Positions 49,670-58,868 of a stretch of DNA of 64,000 nucleotides are shown in pieces (within the stretch, counting starts at the first letter, position 1; each line of letters starts with the position of its first letter). This DNA is from JAIBDK01 sp965261915 (lineage in GTDB: Bacteria > Pseudomonadota > Gammaproteobacteria > Arenicellales > Poriferihabitantaceae): NCBI GenBank assembly GCA_965261915.1, contig CBDHDW010000013.1, positions 124,001 through 188,000 of the forward strand, written 5' to 3'. The notes below the pieces were generated by a model that was not told where the DNA came from, searched no databases, and worked only from the letters and a program-made list of their open reading frames with translations. The position numbers were made by a program, and so were the translations under genes.

Positions 49670-49712
49670 CAGGTCAGCCAAAGGGTATATTAAGACTCTT
49701 TTAACTGACCTG
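49670..49712 (+). repeat. Hairpin-forming inverted repeat inside the insert
   Basis: CAGGTCAG (49670-49677) and CTGACCTG (49705-49712) are perfect 8-bp complements with a 27-base loop. AAAGGAG and an ATG with a stop after three codons (near 49716-49738) follow. Role unknown: regulatory structure of the original hisD upstream region or an end of the mobile unit. Confidence 0.5.
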
Positions 49713-49798
49713 AAAAAGGAGTAAAACATGACGAGATAGAAACAATATCAAAATCCGGCACAACATAATCCACTCATTATGAATCACTTTTTTATGCC

Positions 49799-50104
49799 AT
49801 GTTAAAGTTACGTTTCGCCGATGAATCTTTTGCAGCATGGCTAAAAAATTATTAACTCGCAACACCGATAGCGACGACTCGGTGGACAACATCGTCAGGT
49901 CGATTATCGCAACGGTACGCGCAAAGGGCGATAAAGGGATTGTTGACTATACTTGTCAATTAGATAGTTTGGCGGTTGAACAGGCATCGCAACTGGCGTT
50001 GAGCGCGAACACAATAGCCCAACATGTTGAGCGTGTCGATTATGAATTAACCCAGGCTCTGCAATCGGAAGCGACCCGAATTAGGGCGTTTCAGCAGCAG
50101 GAAA
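49799..50104 (+). pseudogene. hisD: 5' fragment of histidinol dehydrogenase gene (hisD), frameshifted and truncated
   Basis: From the ATG at 49799 the reading MLKLRFADESFAAWLK, then in the -1 frame LLTRNTDSDDSVDNIVRSII, ATVRAKGDKGIVDYT and ATRIRAFQQQE, matches the first 100 residues of HisD. A run of six A at 49843-49848 breaks the frame; a seventh A would restore it. The match ends at about 50104, well before the zinc and catalytic residues. The fragment runs in frame into the restriction endonuclease. Nothing of the remaining 330 residues is present. Confidence 0.75.
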
Positions 50105-51201
50105 TAGTAAAACAGAATGAACATAAAAGAAAATTAAGAAATTATTATATGCCTGAAAAATCACCAAGACTGTTTGGTTTAAACAAAACAAACAGGGACT
50201 TTAGTAAAAAGAAATCATGGGGAAAGAATCAATTTAACTCATCTTTCCCAGTATCTTTGTGTTGTTATTTAGCATCAAAGAACATTGATGCTAATTACCT
50301 TGCTATAAAAAACGGAAAATACACACCAACCACAATTAGCATTGAGAAGGTTTTTGGCATTTCTCCCAAAAGTTCTGATATATATTTTGCTTTTGAGGCA
50401 CAGCATACCCCTTTCCAAAGATATGTCATAGGCACTCTGCCACGAACCGATGTGGTTATTCAAAAAGAAAGTACGGGAGAATGCGTATCCGGGTTAGAGA
50501 TTAAATTAACGGCTTTACCTGATAACACAACCTGCACGCTGAATGACAAATTATATGGTAGTGAAATAGTAGTAAGACCAGATACCATAGTATACTTAGC
50601 TTGCAGCTTAATATTGAGCATAGGCAATGAGCTTAATGAGTATTTTGATGACACTGGAATTAGTGACTGGTCCAATGCCAAACTCGTACTCCCAAAAACA
50701 AAACATATCATTGATACGATTGAAAAATTATCCTTGTTTGCTGAGAAGAAACAAATACCTTTCTTGCTACAACCCGTGTGGAAAACCATAGGTAAATCCC
50801 CTATTTTAGCAAATCAATGTCTGGATATATTTGTATGGAGCGACGCGGGATTTACTAATTTTATTTCTAAAATAGCAAATAGAAATCCTGATGCCAATAG
50901 CATTACCCGACAAACAAGAACAGCCATCTGGCTGTATAAGATGTTAAATGATTTTTGTGAAAATGGAAAATTCGATCACGAAGAAATAATAGACAACCTT
51001 TCTTATAACACGAAGAATGATAAGGCATTTGCATCGGCTGGTAATGTCACCAATGGTTACATGTCTTGCCAGCGGTTAGAAACGTCGATTATTTCTAAAA
51101 CGGAGATAAAAAATATAATTCTTGGTGGCGGTCAAAATCTACTTAGTCCAGAACGTCGATTTGACGAAATTATATTTAACTCACCGGAGCTATTTAAATA
51201 A
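49837..51201 (+). CDS. Type II restriction endonuclease, HindVP family, with HisD-derived N-terminal extension
   Basis: 454 codons from an ATG at 49837. Residues 1 to about 89 derive from HisD; from M105 (ATG at 50149) the sequence MPEKSPRLFGLNKTNRDFSK and KKSWGKNQFNSSFPVSLCCY is the N-terminus of the HindVP family (RE_HindVP; HindV cleaves GRCGYC). The natural start is therefore probably 50149, giving 350 residues, but the frame is open all the way through, so a fusion protein may be made. The stop overlaps the methyltransferase start by 1 base (TAATG). Low GC indicates transfer. The target sequence is inferred from family only. Confidence 0.82.
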   Translation: MAKKLLTRNTDSDDSVDNIVRSIIATVRAKGDKGIVDYTCQLDSLAVEQASQLALSANTIAQHVERVDYELTQALQSEATRIRAFQQQEIVKQNEHKRKLRNYYMPEKSPRLFGLNKTNRDFSKKKSWGKNQFNSSFPVSLCCYLASKNIDANYLAIKNGKYTPTTISIEKVFGISPKSSDIYFAFEAQHTPFQRYVIGTLPRTDVVIQKESTGECVSGLEIKLTALPDNTTCTLNDKLYGSEIVVRPDTIVYLACSLILSIGNELNEYFDDTGISDWSNAKLVLPKTKHIIDTIEKLSLFAEKKQIPFLLQPVWKTIGKSPILANQCLDIFVWSDAGFTNFISKIANRNPDANSITRQTRTAIWLYKMLNDFCENGKFDHEEIIDNLSYNTKNDKAFASAGNVTNGYMSCQRLETSIISKTEIKNIILGGGQNLLSPERRFDEIIFNSPELFK

Positions 51202-52223
51202 TGAAATGTGTTGATTTGTTTTCGGGTTGCGGCGGGCTTAGTTTAGGCTTTGAAAATGCAGGTATAGATGTGGTAACTGCTATAGATAATTGGAACAAAT
51301 CAGTAGATGTATATAATGACAATTTTTCACATCCTTGTTACTTGCATGACTTGAAAGACGAAGATGGGGCACTAGAAATAATCAACAAATATAAGCCTGA
51401 TATAATTGCAGGTGGCCCTCCATGCCAAGATTTTTCTTCCGCAGGAAAAAGGGACGAATCTCTTGGGCGTGCTGACATGACCTATCATTTTACGAATATC
51501 ATTTGCTCATATAAACCAGAATGGTTTGTTATGGAAAACGTGGAGAGAATTAAAAAAAGTCATATTCTTTCAGATGCAGTGCATCAATACGAAAATTCAG
51601 GATATGGCTTAACCGCTGTTATACTTAGTGCTGAATATTGTAATTCTCCTCAAGCAAGGAAAAGGTTTTTCCTTATCGGTAGTTTGAAAGAAAAACATAA
51701 TGTATTGATCCCTATTTTAAAAAATCAGTTGCATAATAAGCCAATGACAATACGCGATTATTTGGGGGATTCTTTAGGTGTGGATTATTACTATCGTCAC
51801 CCTAGAAATTACAGTCGAAGAGGAATTTTTTCTATTGATGAGTCAAGTCCAACAGTCAGAGGGGTTAACAGACCACTACCTCCAGGATATAAAAAACATT
51901 CAGGCGATCCTGTTAATGTCAATTTATCTGATATTCGCCCATTAACGACAATTGAGAGAAGTTACCTTCAAACATTTCCTGATACTTTTGAGTTTAAAGG
52001 AACCAAAACAAATTTAGAACAGATGATTGGCAATGCCGTGCCGGTGAATTTAGCTGAGTTTGTGGCCAATAGTATTTTAGAATTTTGTGAAAAAGGAGAA
52101 ATTAAAGATGCAGTCCAACAAAACTTATTTCCTAAAACGGAGCAATTCATCATGCCTAACAAGGCACTGCACGAGGATAATTTTTCGCCACACTCCAAAG
52201 TTTCCGGTAAACTTATGCTTTAA
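51201..52223 (+). CDS. DNA (cytosine-5-)-methyltransferase of the R-M pair
   Basis: 340 residues with the C5-methyltransferase motifs in order: I CVDLFSGCGGLSLGFENAG, IV GGPPCQDFSSAGKR (catalytic Cys near residue 78), VI VMENVERI, VIII QARKRFFLIG, the target-recognition region at about 190-270, and X QMIGNAVPVNLAEFV. It protects the host against the neighbouring HindVP-type nuclease. Its downstream 167 bases up to the right repeat show no gene. No controller protein gene is present. Confidence 0.93.
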   Translation: MKCVDLFSGCGGLSLGFENAGIDVVTAIDNWNKSVDVYNDNFSHPCYLHDLKDEDGALEIINKYKPDIIAGGPPCQDFSSAGKRDESLGRADMTYHFTNIICSYKPEWFVMENVERIKKSHILSDAVHQYENSGYGLTAVILSAEYCNSPQARKRFFLIGSLKEKHNVLIPILKNQLHNKPMTIRDYLGDSLGVDYYYRHPRNYSRRGIFSIDESSPTVRGVNRPLPPGYKKHSGDPVNVNLSDIRPLTTIERSYLQTFPDTFEFKGTKTNLEQMIGNAVPVNLAEFVANSILEFCEKGEIKDAVQQNLFPKTEQFIMPNKALHEDNFSPHSKVSGKLML

Positions 52224-52390
52224 TCCACCAAATTTATATGCCCTTGAATAAAATTATCGTTGCCCGTATTTCTGCTTGACAGTTTGGTTATTGTTGCTAC
52301 CGTTGCCAAGTACGAAAAAATGTTTTTAGAAAAATAATGCTGTTTGTGAACTGTCGGGTGTTTTTGAATTATTCGTAAATCTCTTACTAT

Positions 52391-52415
52391 CTTGAATTCA
52401 CATCATAAGTGCAAC
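52391..52415 (+). repeat. Right 25-bp direct repeat
   Basis: Identical to 49633-49657. It ends 18 bases before the TTG start of ftsB, so the ftsB leader was probably rebuilt by the duplication. Confidence 0.93.
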
Positions 52416-52433
52416 ATTACGGGCGTTTAAAAT

Positions 52434-52721
52434 TTGAAATCTTCCGGCTTTTTACTTCATCTGACACTGACGCTGACAGGGCTGCTGGTTGCGACGCAGT
52501 ATGCATTGTGGTTTGGTGATAAAAATGCCTTTGATTTATATCGATTAAATCAGACGACGGCACTTCAGGTTGAGGAGAATCAAAGACTGATTCAAAGAAA
52601 CCAGGAACTTGTTGCACAGGTGATCGATTTAAAACAAGGCGGCGAAACCATAGAAACCATTGCCCGGTCCCATTTTGGCTTGATCAAGGAAGGCGAGACG
52701 TTTTATCAGGTGATTGAATAA
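52434..52721 (+). CDS. ftsB: Cell division protein FtsB
   Basis: A 95-residue bitopic septum protein that forms a complex with FtsL and FtsQ. One transmembrane helix (LLHLTLTLTGLLVATQYALWFG), a coiled coil (LQVEENQRLIQRNQELVAQVIDLKQG) and the C-terminal IETIARSHFGLIKEGETFYQV are typical. TTG start. After the insert its original promoter from eno is interrupted, so expression may now come from inside the insert. ispD, which often follows, is absent. Confidence 0.9.
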   Translation: MKSSGFLLHLTLTLTGLLVATQYALWFGDKNAFDLYRLNQTTALQVEENQRLIQRNQELVAQVIDLKQGGETIETIARSHFGLIKEGETFYQVIE

Positions 52722-52743
52722 GTCCGATTTGCCGGGATATACC

Positions 52744-53700
52744 TCACTGTTCTGTTAATTCATAGGGTAATTCTGTCTGGGTAAAAACAGGACCTGTGGC
52801 AGTGCCAAGATGTAATCCCACTTTCCCAATATGTGTCACTGGGACTACTGCGGATACCCAAAAACAGTTATTCGAAACATGCACAGCATCAACCACCACG
52901 CCGGACTTTTGATCCGGTCGTTCTGTACTAAAGATTTCATCTCCAGGTTCAACCGATTTGATCGTATCTGCACTGGACAGGTTAATTGTTCCGATGGCCA
53001 TTCTTTGCTTTGATTTTCCAAGATATTTTAATCTGGCGACAATCTCCTGACCGGGATAACAACCTTTGCGAAAATTGACCCCGTCTGTAATGTCAAGATT
53101 GACGTTTTGGGGGATGAAATTTTCAGAGGTGCTGCTGTAGACCTGCGGGATACCGGATTGGATGTCGACTAGCTTCCAGCTATCGCCTTCATCCAGACAG
53201 GGGTACGATTCTCGAATACCGGATATCTGTTCTTCACCTTCAGTGCTTACAATAATGAATCGCTTGATATCTCCTTTTGGCTTGATCACCAATAATCCGC
53301 TATCCCGTGTGTCTTCGAATTCGCCTATTCCGCCAATGATCTGGTTTTCAGGCATGGTATGAAAACGCACTTTTGCTCGCATTACAAACATGCGCAATCG
53401 TTTCAATAAACTCTCTTCGATATCGGCAGGAATCAGCATCCAGTATTGCGCCGATTGCTCGAACAGTTGAAATATTGAAACTGCACGTCCCTTTGGCGTG
53501 CAATAGGCGTTTAACTGTCCAGCCGAACCTTGAATTCGGGTAATATCATTGCTGAACTGGCCTTGAAGGAATGATTTCGAATCCTCGCCCTGGATTGAAA
53601 TTAAACACATATGACGAATATCCACCAACACCGGTTGATTGTTTGTATGTTTCAATCGTTCCAGATTGTCTAACGTTGAATTTGTTTCGGGATCATTCAT
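52744..53700 (-). CDS. ygfZ: Folate-dependent Fe-S cluster assembly protein YgfZ
   Basis: 318 residues of the GcvT-like fold. The signature KGCYPGQEIVARLKYLGKSKQR near residue 222 (K-G-C-Y-x-G-Q-E) is intact, and LQGQFSNDITRI and YCTPKGRAVSIFQLF match the N-terminal region. YgfZ helps certain Fe-S proteins, including succinate dehydrogenase, whose operon lies just across the divergent gap. Confidence 0.93.
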   Translation of the reverse strand: MNDPETNSTLDNLERLKHTNNQPVLVDIRHMCLISIQGEDSKSFLQGQFSNDITRIQGSAGQLNAYCTPKGRAVSIFQLFEQSAQYWMLIPADIEESLLKRLRMFVMRAKVRFHTMPENQIIGGIGEFEDTRDSGLLVIKPKGDIKRFIIVSTEGEEQISGIRESYPCLDEGDSWKLVDIQSGIPQVYSSTSENFIPQNVNLDITDGVNFRKGCYPGQEIVARLKYLGKSKQRMAIGTINLSSADTIKSVEPGDEIFSTERPDQKSGVVVDAVHVSNNCFWVSAVVPVTHIGKVGLHLGTATGPVFTQTELPYELTEQ

Positions 53701-54153
53701 ACTGAGGTCAATTTGTCGTCAATTTATGTTAGGTTATACGGGATGAGTAAAACAAAAATCGGAAAAACGCCGACGACATTGAACATTGCGCCGAGACGGA
53801 ATTTTAACTGAAGTTTACAGGAGATTTCCTTAATCCACATCCATTGAGATTGGTGGGCCCAAAGGCCGAGAACAACGCGTTTTGGTGATTGGCAAGTGAA
53901 CGCAGGGGTAGTGATTTTTAACCGGTTGGCAGGCTACCGTAGAAACGGTCAGATTGATCCACCAATAACACTGACTTTGATAACCAATTTTAAAACAGGT
54001 GGGTTTAGGCATTGTGAAGTGAGGTGGTTTTTTTTAAACTCAGGTGTAGATTTTATTCGTTGATTCGTGAAGATTTAGCGGCGTTAACGCGTTTATCGAT
54101 TTTCACGAATATTGAATTCAGTTGTCCGAATCAGTATTCCAGTTGGAGTAGAA
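53701..54153 (+). promoter_or_regulatory. Divergent gap between ygfZ and the sdh operon
   Basis: 453 bases up to the sdhC GTG. It contains a small hairpin ACCGT-AGAA-ACGGT near 53937-53950 and an AT-rich stretch from 54020 to 54060. No gene can be supported; a 60-codon minus-strand frame at 53830-54012 has no recognisable family. The sdh promoter should lie in the last 150 bases. Confidence 0.4.
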
Positions 54154-54519
54154 GTGAGTAACAGACCGCTATCACCGCATTTGCAGGTGTACAAGCCGCA
54201 ATTAACTTCAGTTTTGTCGATAATGCATCGAATTACCGGTGTTGTTATTGCGCTGGGAGGGTTAGCCGTTGCTTACTGGTTATGGAGTGCGGCGTTGGGT
54301 GCTGAGCGATATGAATGTGTACAATGGCTGCTAACCTCCACACTCGGGACTATTTTTCTGGTTATCTGGACTGCCTGTACCGGTTATCATTTGTTCAACG
54401 GTATTCGGCATTTAGTCTGGGATATGGGTTGCGGTTTTGAACTGGATCAAGCGTACCTGAGTGGCAAACTGGTACTGGTTTTCACCGTATTACTGACCAT
54501 AATAATATGGATGGTGTGA
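54154..54519 (+). CDS. sdhC: Succinate dehydrogenase cytochrome b556 subunit
   Basis: 121 residues from the GTG at 54154, which has GGAG five bases upstream and begins VSNRPLSPHLQVYKPQLTS, the SdhC opening. Three transmembrane helices; SIMHRITG near residue 27 and the heme ligand His in GYHLFNGIRHLVWDMG. An in-frame ATG at 54112 would add 14 residues and is less likely. Confidence 0.94.
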   Translation: MSNRPLSPHLQVYKPQLTSVLSIMHRITGVVIALGGLAVAYWLWSAALGAERYECVQWLLTSTLGTIFLVIWTACTGYHLFNGIRHLVWDMGCGFELDQAYLSGKLVLVFTVLLTIIIWMV

Positions 54520-54526
54520 GGTAGAG

Positions 54527-54901
54527 ATGAGTCTTGAACATCCACTTGCGAAAGTAAAAGGCCTTGGTGCTTCAGGACAAGGTTCGCACCATTGGTGGCT
54601 ACAAAGAATGAGTGCATTAGCGCTGGTACCGCTAACCTTGTGGTTTGTGTTTTCCTTCGTTAGTCATGTCGATGATAGCCATGCTGTCGTTAGTCAGTGG
54701 ATAAGCCAGCCGCACGTTGCCGTATTATTGATGCTGTATGTTGGTTTTATGTTGTTTCACGGGCAGCTTGGTCTTCAAGTTGTATTTGAAGACTATGTTC
54801 ATAACGAAACAGCCAGGTCTATTTGTATTCTCTTCAGTAAAGCGGTGTTTTTGCTGGCGGGAGTCGCTTCCATATTCGCTGTTCTGCGAATAGCCGTGTA
54901 A
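54527..54901 (+). CDS. sdhD: Succinate dehydrogenase membrane anchor subunit
   Basis: 124 residues with three transmembrane helices. HHWWLQRMSALALVPLTLWFVF and the heme-ligand region FHGQLGLQVVFEDYVHNE are typical of SdhD. It starts 7 bases after sdhC. Confidence 0.93.
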   Translation: MSLEHPLAKVKGLGASGQGSHHWWLQRMSALALVPLTLWFVFSFVSHVDDSHAVVSQWISQPHVAVLLMLYVGFMLFHGQLGLQVVFEDYVHNETARSICILFSKAVFLLAGVASIFAVLRIAV

Positions 54902-54931
54902 CGGTATAACATTTACTGAAGAAATTTTAAC

Positions 54932-56722
54932 GTGTCTGATGCCTATAAAATAATTGACCATCAATATGACGTTGTTGTCGTTGGTGCTGGAGGTGCCGGT
55001 TTACGCGCCACTTTTGGAATGGCAGTAGAAGGTTTGAGCACGGCTTGTATCAGCAAATTATTTCCAACACGAAGTCATACCGTGGCAGCGCAGGGCGGGA
55101 TGAGTGCTGCACTGGCAAATATGGGTGAAGACAATTGGCGGTGGCATATGTATGACACGGTCAAGGGCTCAGACTGGTTAGGCGATCAGGATGCCATCGA
55201 GTATATGTGTAAAGAGGCTCCCGATGCGGTGATCGAGCTGGAACACTACGGGGTGCCTTTTTCCAGAACACCCGACGGTAAAATTTATCAGCGGGCGTTC
55301 GGCGGTATGACAACGCACTATGGCGAAGGTCAGGCGCAGCGTACTTGTGCTGTAGCGGACCGCACCGGGCATGCCATCCTGCACACGCTTTATCAGCAAT
55401 CGCTAAAACACAAGGCCGAGTTTTTCATTGAGTATTTCGCCATCGATTTGATTATCGAGGGTGGTGAGTGTAAGGGTGTGATGGCCTGGGATCTGGATAA
55501 AGGTGAGTTACATCGATTTGCTGCAAAGATTGTGGTGCTGGCCACTGGCGGATATGGTCGCGCCTATTTTTCTGCAACCTCTGCACACAGCTGTACGGGC
55601 GACGGTGGCGGTATGGTGTTGCGTGCGGGTTTGCCTATGCAGGATATGGAGTTCGTGCAGTTTCACCCCACTGGTATTTATGGTGCTGGCTGCCTGATTA
55701 CAGAAGGTGCGCGCGGAGAAGGCGGCTATTTAACCAACTCCAAAGGCGAACGCTTTATGGAGCGTTATGCCCCGAATGCAAAAGATTTGGCATCCAGAGA
55801 TGTGGTCAGTCGATCAATGACCATGGAAATACGCGATGGTCTGGGCGTTGGCGACGAAAAGGACCACATTAACCTGCATCTGGATCACCTTGGTCCGGAA
55901 GTGCTCGCTGAACGGCTTCCGGGAATTTCCGAGTCTGCGAAAATATTTGCAGGAGTGGATGTCACCAAAGAACCCATTCCGGTACTGCCCACTGTGCACT
56001 ACAACATGGGTGGAATTCAAACCAATATTCACGGCGAGGTTGTAACCCTGAAAGATGGTGATCCGGATTCTGTTGTACCTGGGCTGATGGCGATAGGCGA
56101 AGCGGCTTGTGTTTCTGTACACGGTGCGAATCGTCTCGGTTCGAATTCACTGCTTGATATTGTCGTATTTGGCCGCGCTTGCGCCCACCGCGCCAGGGAG
56201 ATTATTAAAACCGATAGTAAAACACCAAAGCTGGGCGCCGCTGCAGGTGAAGAAATTGTTTCCCGGTTTGATGGGTTGAGGCATGCCGATGGCGAAAGCC
56301 CGAGCGCTGAAATACGGCTGCAAATGCAAAAAACCATGCAGAATAACTGCGCAGTGTTCAGAACTGAAGAAGTGATGCAGGAAGGCGTGGACAAAATCGC
56401 CGAAGTCTGCGCTGGCTTTGAGGATGTCAAAGTCTCTGATCGATCGATGATCTGGAATTCCGATCTGGTTGAAACGCTGGAGCTGGATAACTTGTTAAGA
56501 CAAGCCCGGGTAACAATGCACTCAGCAATTAATCGAAAGGAAAGCAGGGGGGCTCATGCGCATGAAGATTTTCCCGACCGCGACGACACCGAATGGATGA
56601 AACATACGTTAGCCTGGCAGGAAAGAGTCGAGGATGTTCCAACGATTGATTATCGTCCCGTACACGACTACACACTGACTGATGATGTGGAATATATTGA
56701 ACCGAAGGTGCGAGTATACTGA
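54932..56722 (+). CDS. sdhA: Succinate dehydrogenase flavoprotein subunit
   Basis: 596 residues; oxidises succinate to fumarate with covalently bound FAD. GTG start. [17 protein letters not shown] is the FAD motif; [20 protein letters not shown] includes the flavin-linking His; [22 protein letters not shown] and [13 protein letters not shown] form the active site. The stop overlaps the sdhB start by 1 base. Confidence 0.97.
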   Translation: MSDAYKIIDHQYDVVVVGAGGAGLRATFGMAVEGLSTACISKLFPTRSHTVAAQGGMSAALANMGEDNWRWHMYDTVKGSDWLGDQDAIEYMCKEAPDAVIELEHYGVPFSRTPDGKIYQRAFGGMTTHYGEGQAQRTCAVADRTGHAILHTLYQQSLKHKAEFFIEYFAIDLIIEGGECKGVMAWDLDKGELHRFAAKIVVLATGGYGRAYFSATSAHSCTGDGGGMVLRAGLPMQDMEFVQFHPTGIYGAGCLITEGARGEGGYLTNSKGERFMERYAPNAKDLASRDVVSRSMTMEIRDGLGVGDEKDHINLHLDHLGPEVLAERLPGISESAKIFAGVDVTKEPIPVLPTVHYNMGGIQTNIHGEVVTLKDGDPDSVVPGLMAIGEAACVSVHGANRLGSNSLLDIVVFGRACAHRAREIIKTDSKTPKLGAAAGEEIVSRFDGLRHADGESPSAEIRLQMQKTMQNNCAVFRTEEVMQEGVDKIAEVCAGFEDVKVSDRSMIWNSDLVETLELDNLLRQARVTMHSAINRKESRGAHAHEDFPDRDDTEWMKHTLAWQERVEDVPTIDYRPVHDYTLTDDVEYIEPKVRVY

Positions 56723-57495
56723 TGGCTGAATTTAAACTTCCTGCAAACTCTATCATTCAAAAAGGCAAAACCTTTAAGGATGTTTCGGACGGAAGCCTTC
56801 GTGATGTGCAGATTTACCGCTGGAATCCGGATACCGGAGAAAACCCCCGCGTAGACACCTATCAGGTGGATATGAATGTATGCGGACCAATGGTGCTGGA
56901 TATTTTGATTCGAATCAAAAATGTAATTGATTCCACCCTCACTTTTCGACGCTCATGCCGCGAAGGAATTTGCGGTTCCTGTTCGATGAATATTAACGGT
57001 ACCAATACGCTGGCCTGCACCACAGCTGCAGAAGACATTAAGGGCGATATAAAAATATATCCGCTTCCGCATATGTCTGTGGTCAAGGATTTAGTATCTG
57101 ACATGACCCATTTTTACGCACAATATGCCTCCATCAAACCCTGGCTGCAGTCTGACAGTGCGGCTCCTGATGCAGAGCGGTTGCAATCAGAAGAGGACAG
57201 GGCAAAGCTTGACGGGTTTTATGAGTGTATTTTGTGCGCGTGTTGCTCTACCAGCTGCCCGAGCTATTGGTGGAACAGTGATAAATATCTTGGTCCTGCG
57301 GCGCTGTTGCAGGCGTATCGCTGGATTGCTGACAGTCGGGATGATGCCACCGGAGAGCGCTTGGACGAACTGGATGATGCGTTTAAATTGTATCGCTGTC
57401 ATACCATCATGAATTGCACTAAAACCTGCCCTAAAGGGCTAAATCCGGCGAAAGCGATTGGCGAAATCAAAAAAACGATGGTGCAACGAAAGTGA
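56722..57495 (+). CDS. sdhB: Succinate dehydrogenase iron-sulfur subunit
   Basis: 257 residues. [2Fe-2S] ligands [21 protein letters not shown]; [4Fe-4S] [17 protein letters not shown]; [3Fe-4S] [17 protein letters not shown]. The N-terminus has about 15 extra residues relative to E. coli SdhB. Completes the sdhCDAB operon. Confidence 0.97.
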   Translation: MAEFKLPANSIIQKGKTFKDVSDGSLRDVQIYRWNPDTGENPRVDTYQVDMNVCGPMVLDILIRIKNVIDSTLTFRRSCREGICGSCSMNINGTNTLACTTAAEDIKGDIKIYPLPHMSVVKDLVSDMTHFYAQYASIKPWLQSDSAAPDAERLQSEEDRAKLDGFYECILCACCSTSCPSYWWNSDKYLGPAALLQAYRWIADSRDDATGERLDELDDAFKLYRCHTIMNCTKTCPKGLNPAKAIGEIKKTMVQRK

Positions 57496-57595
57496 TTTTT
57501 GTTAGACAGTTTGCTGGCGAATCAGTGCTTTGAATCTGAAATACGCGTAAAAATGGAACTGTCGTCTGTCACTGGAATCAATCAATAAACTGGCG

Positions 57596-57835
57596 ATGGA
57601 TATAAGGAAAATCAAATGGAAATGCCGAAGGGGTAGCCGGGAATTAGATACGATACTGTGCCGATTTGTTGCTAATCAGTTTGATCAGTTAACAGGCGAA
57701 GAGATGTTGGATTTTGAAAAATTGCTTGAAACCGAGGATCCAAAACTAACGCAGTGGCTTTGTTATTCAGAGCGGCCGGATGATCAGGGGTTGGTTAACA
57801 TTGTCAAAAAAATACTGTCTTCCGATCACGCTTGA
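57596..57835 (+). CDS. sdhE: FAD assembly factor SdhE
   Basis: 79 residues. KCRRGSRELDTIL carries the RGxxE motif needed for SdhA flavinylation; FEKLLETEDPKLTQWL is the second conserved block. It follows sdhB by 100 bases and overlaps the ygfX-like gene. Confidence 0.93.
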   Translation: MDIRKIKWKCRRGSRELDTILCRFVANQFDQLTGEEMLDFEKLLETEDPKLTQWLCYSERPDDQGLVNIVKKILSSDHA

Positions 57836-58220
57836 AGCCATTCCCCGCCGACTGCTGGTATTTGGAGTCGTCTTGTGCTACAGCTTTGCCGTTGTGTTGT
57901 GGTCGTGTGTCTTCGGATTCTACGGCGGATTGTTTGCCCTGATTGCCTGCAGTTTCCTGTTTCTGGAGCCCGTCGTGAAAATGCGGGCCTACAAAGTAGC
58001 CGCGCTGCAAATTGATCGAACCGAGGTATGGAAGCTGCATCTCGTTGCTAATAAAAGCGCGATAACGGAAGAGATTGATATCACCAGAATTCTGCGTTTT
58101 GGCAGGCTTTGTGTGATATTTGCCCGATCTCAACGGGGTTGTTGGCAGACAGCAGTTTGGAGAAGTGCAAGCAACCTCAGTGCATTTCACCGATTTAAGA
58201 TCTACGTTGCAGCAGGGTAA
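57801..58220 (+). CDS. YgfX/CptA-like membrane protein
   Basis: 139 residues from a TTG at 57801 that overlaps sdhE by 35 bases. Two adjacent transmembrane helices (LLVFGVVLCYSFAVVLWSC and GGLFALIACSFLFLEPV) are followed by a small cytoplasmic beta domain, the layout of YgfX. In enterobacteria YgfX lies next to sdhE and has been described both as a division-affecting toxin (CptA) and as an SdhE-linked factor. The sequence match is by layout and context more than by motif. Confidence 0.65.
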   Translation: MSKKYCLPITLEAIPRRLLVFGVVLCYSFAVVLWSCVFGFYGGLFALIACSFLFLEPVVKMRAYKVAALQIDRTEVWKLHLVANKSAITEEIDITRILRFGRLCVIFARSQRGCWQTAVWRSASNLSAFHRFKIYVAAG

Positions 58221-58259
58221 ATGCTGAGCGGATTGAAATGAAATCCAGAGCCGCAATAT

Positions 58260-58868
58260 TCAACTGTGAAACTGCGCTTCCTGTGACTGTATAAACTGAA
58301 TAAAGTTATCAATCTGTATGTGGTAGTCATTGAAAACCACAATGCCATGCGGATTGATAATAATTGTCCAAGGTGTGCCGCCAGTGTTATATTTTTTCAT
58401 GGTTTGAGGCCTGTGATCACCAATAGCGCTACCCGCGTCGTGAGCCATTGAGATTGGAAGCGCATACTGCTGCTGCAATTTTTTCACATCCGACTGAGTG
58501 TTGACCAGAAAACCCTCAAATACGGTCTGAATTGCCGCAATTGAAATTACGTCGCTATTGGGAAATGCGTCGCTCAATTTTTTTAGTGCAGGAAAACCGT
58601 GGGCGTGACAACCCGAGCACCAGTCCTGAAAACAATATAAATAGACCCACTTTCCCCGTTGCTCGGTAATTGACCAGAAATTATTGTTGCCGTCAGCGTC
58701 AATCCAGGAATCCAGCTCAATTTCGGGTGCGACACGGCCCTCTATACCGTATTTTTCGTTTTTGGTGGAGCCGGCGGCGGTAATGTTGGTCATGGCTGAA
58801 AACAGTGCAATGAATGAGGTCGTAGATTTCAGGTAAAAATCTCGACGTGAGACTGTGGCGATGTGCAT
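58260..58868 (-). CDS. TlpA/ResA-like thioredoxin-fold protein with Tat-like signal
   Basis: 202 residues from the ATG at 58868. SRRDFYLKSTTSFIALFSAM looks like a Tat signal (RR followed by a hydrophobic core). CFQDWCSGCHAHGFPALKKL near residue 95 holds a CxxC redox site, and GTPWTIIINPHGIVVFNDYH is the usual cis-Pro region. Likely an exported disulfide reductase or redoxin. Divergent from an Lrp-type gene. Confidence 0.8.
   Translation of the reverse strand: MHIATVSRRDFYLKSTTSFIALFSAMTNITAAGSTKNEKYGIEGRVAPEIELDSWIDADGNNNFWSITEQRGKWVYLYCFQDWCSGCHAHGFPALKKLSDAFPNSDVISIAAIQTVFEGFLVNTQSDVKKLQQQYALPISMAHDAGSAIGDHRPQTMKKYNTGGTPWTIIINPHGIVVFNDYHIQIDNFIQFIQSQEAQFHS

Larger units (their letters stand above)
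49633..52415 (+). mobile_element. Insert bounded by 25-bp direct repeats, carrying a hisD fragment and a type II R-M system
   Basis: Perfect direct repeats at 49633-49657 and 52391-52415 flank a 2.73-kb stretch that splits the eno-ftsB neighbours. Deleting one repeat and the insert gives a plausible 64-base eno-ftsB spacer. The content is a 5' hisD fragment with its upstream region, a restriction endonuclease gene and a methyltransferase gene, much richer in A+T than the flanks. No transposase or integrase is present. The pattern fits insertion with long target duplication, described for restriction-modification loci. Confidence 0.75.

Noticed and set aside
49716..49738. Leader peptide for a his operon
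   Set aside because: The good ribosome binding site leads to a stop after three codons, and the second small frame (near 49780) has only one His codon, so no His-rich attenuator is visible.
49633..52415. Integron-type gene cassette
   Set aside because: The flanking sequences are exact direct repeats without the paired core sites of attC, no integrase is nearby, and the block holds a host-gene fragment.
53743..53811. 22-codon basic frame starting MSKTKIGKTP upstream of the sdh operon
   Set aside because: Very short, no family and not clearly linked to a gene; a chance frame is more likely.
53830..54012. 60-codon minus-strand frame with many Cys and Pro residues between ygfZ and sdhC
   Set aside because: No ribosome binding site, unusual composition and no recognisable family; likely a chance frame in the control region.
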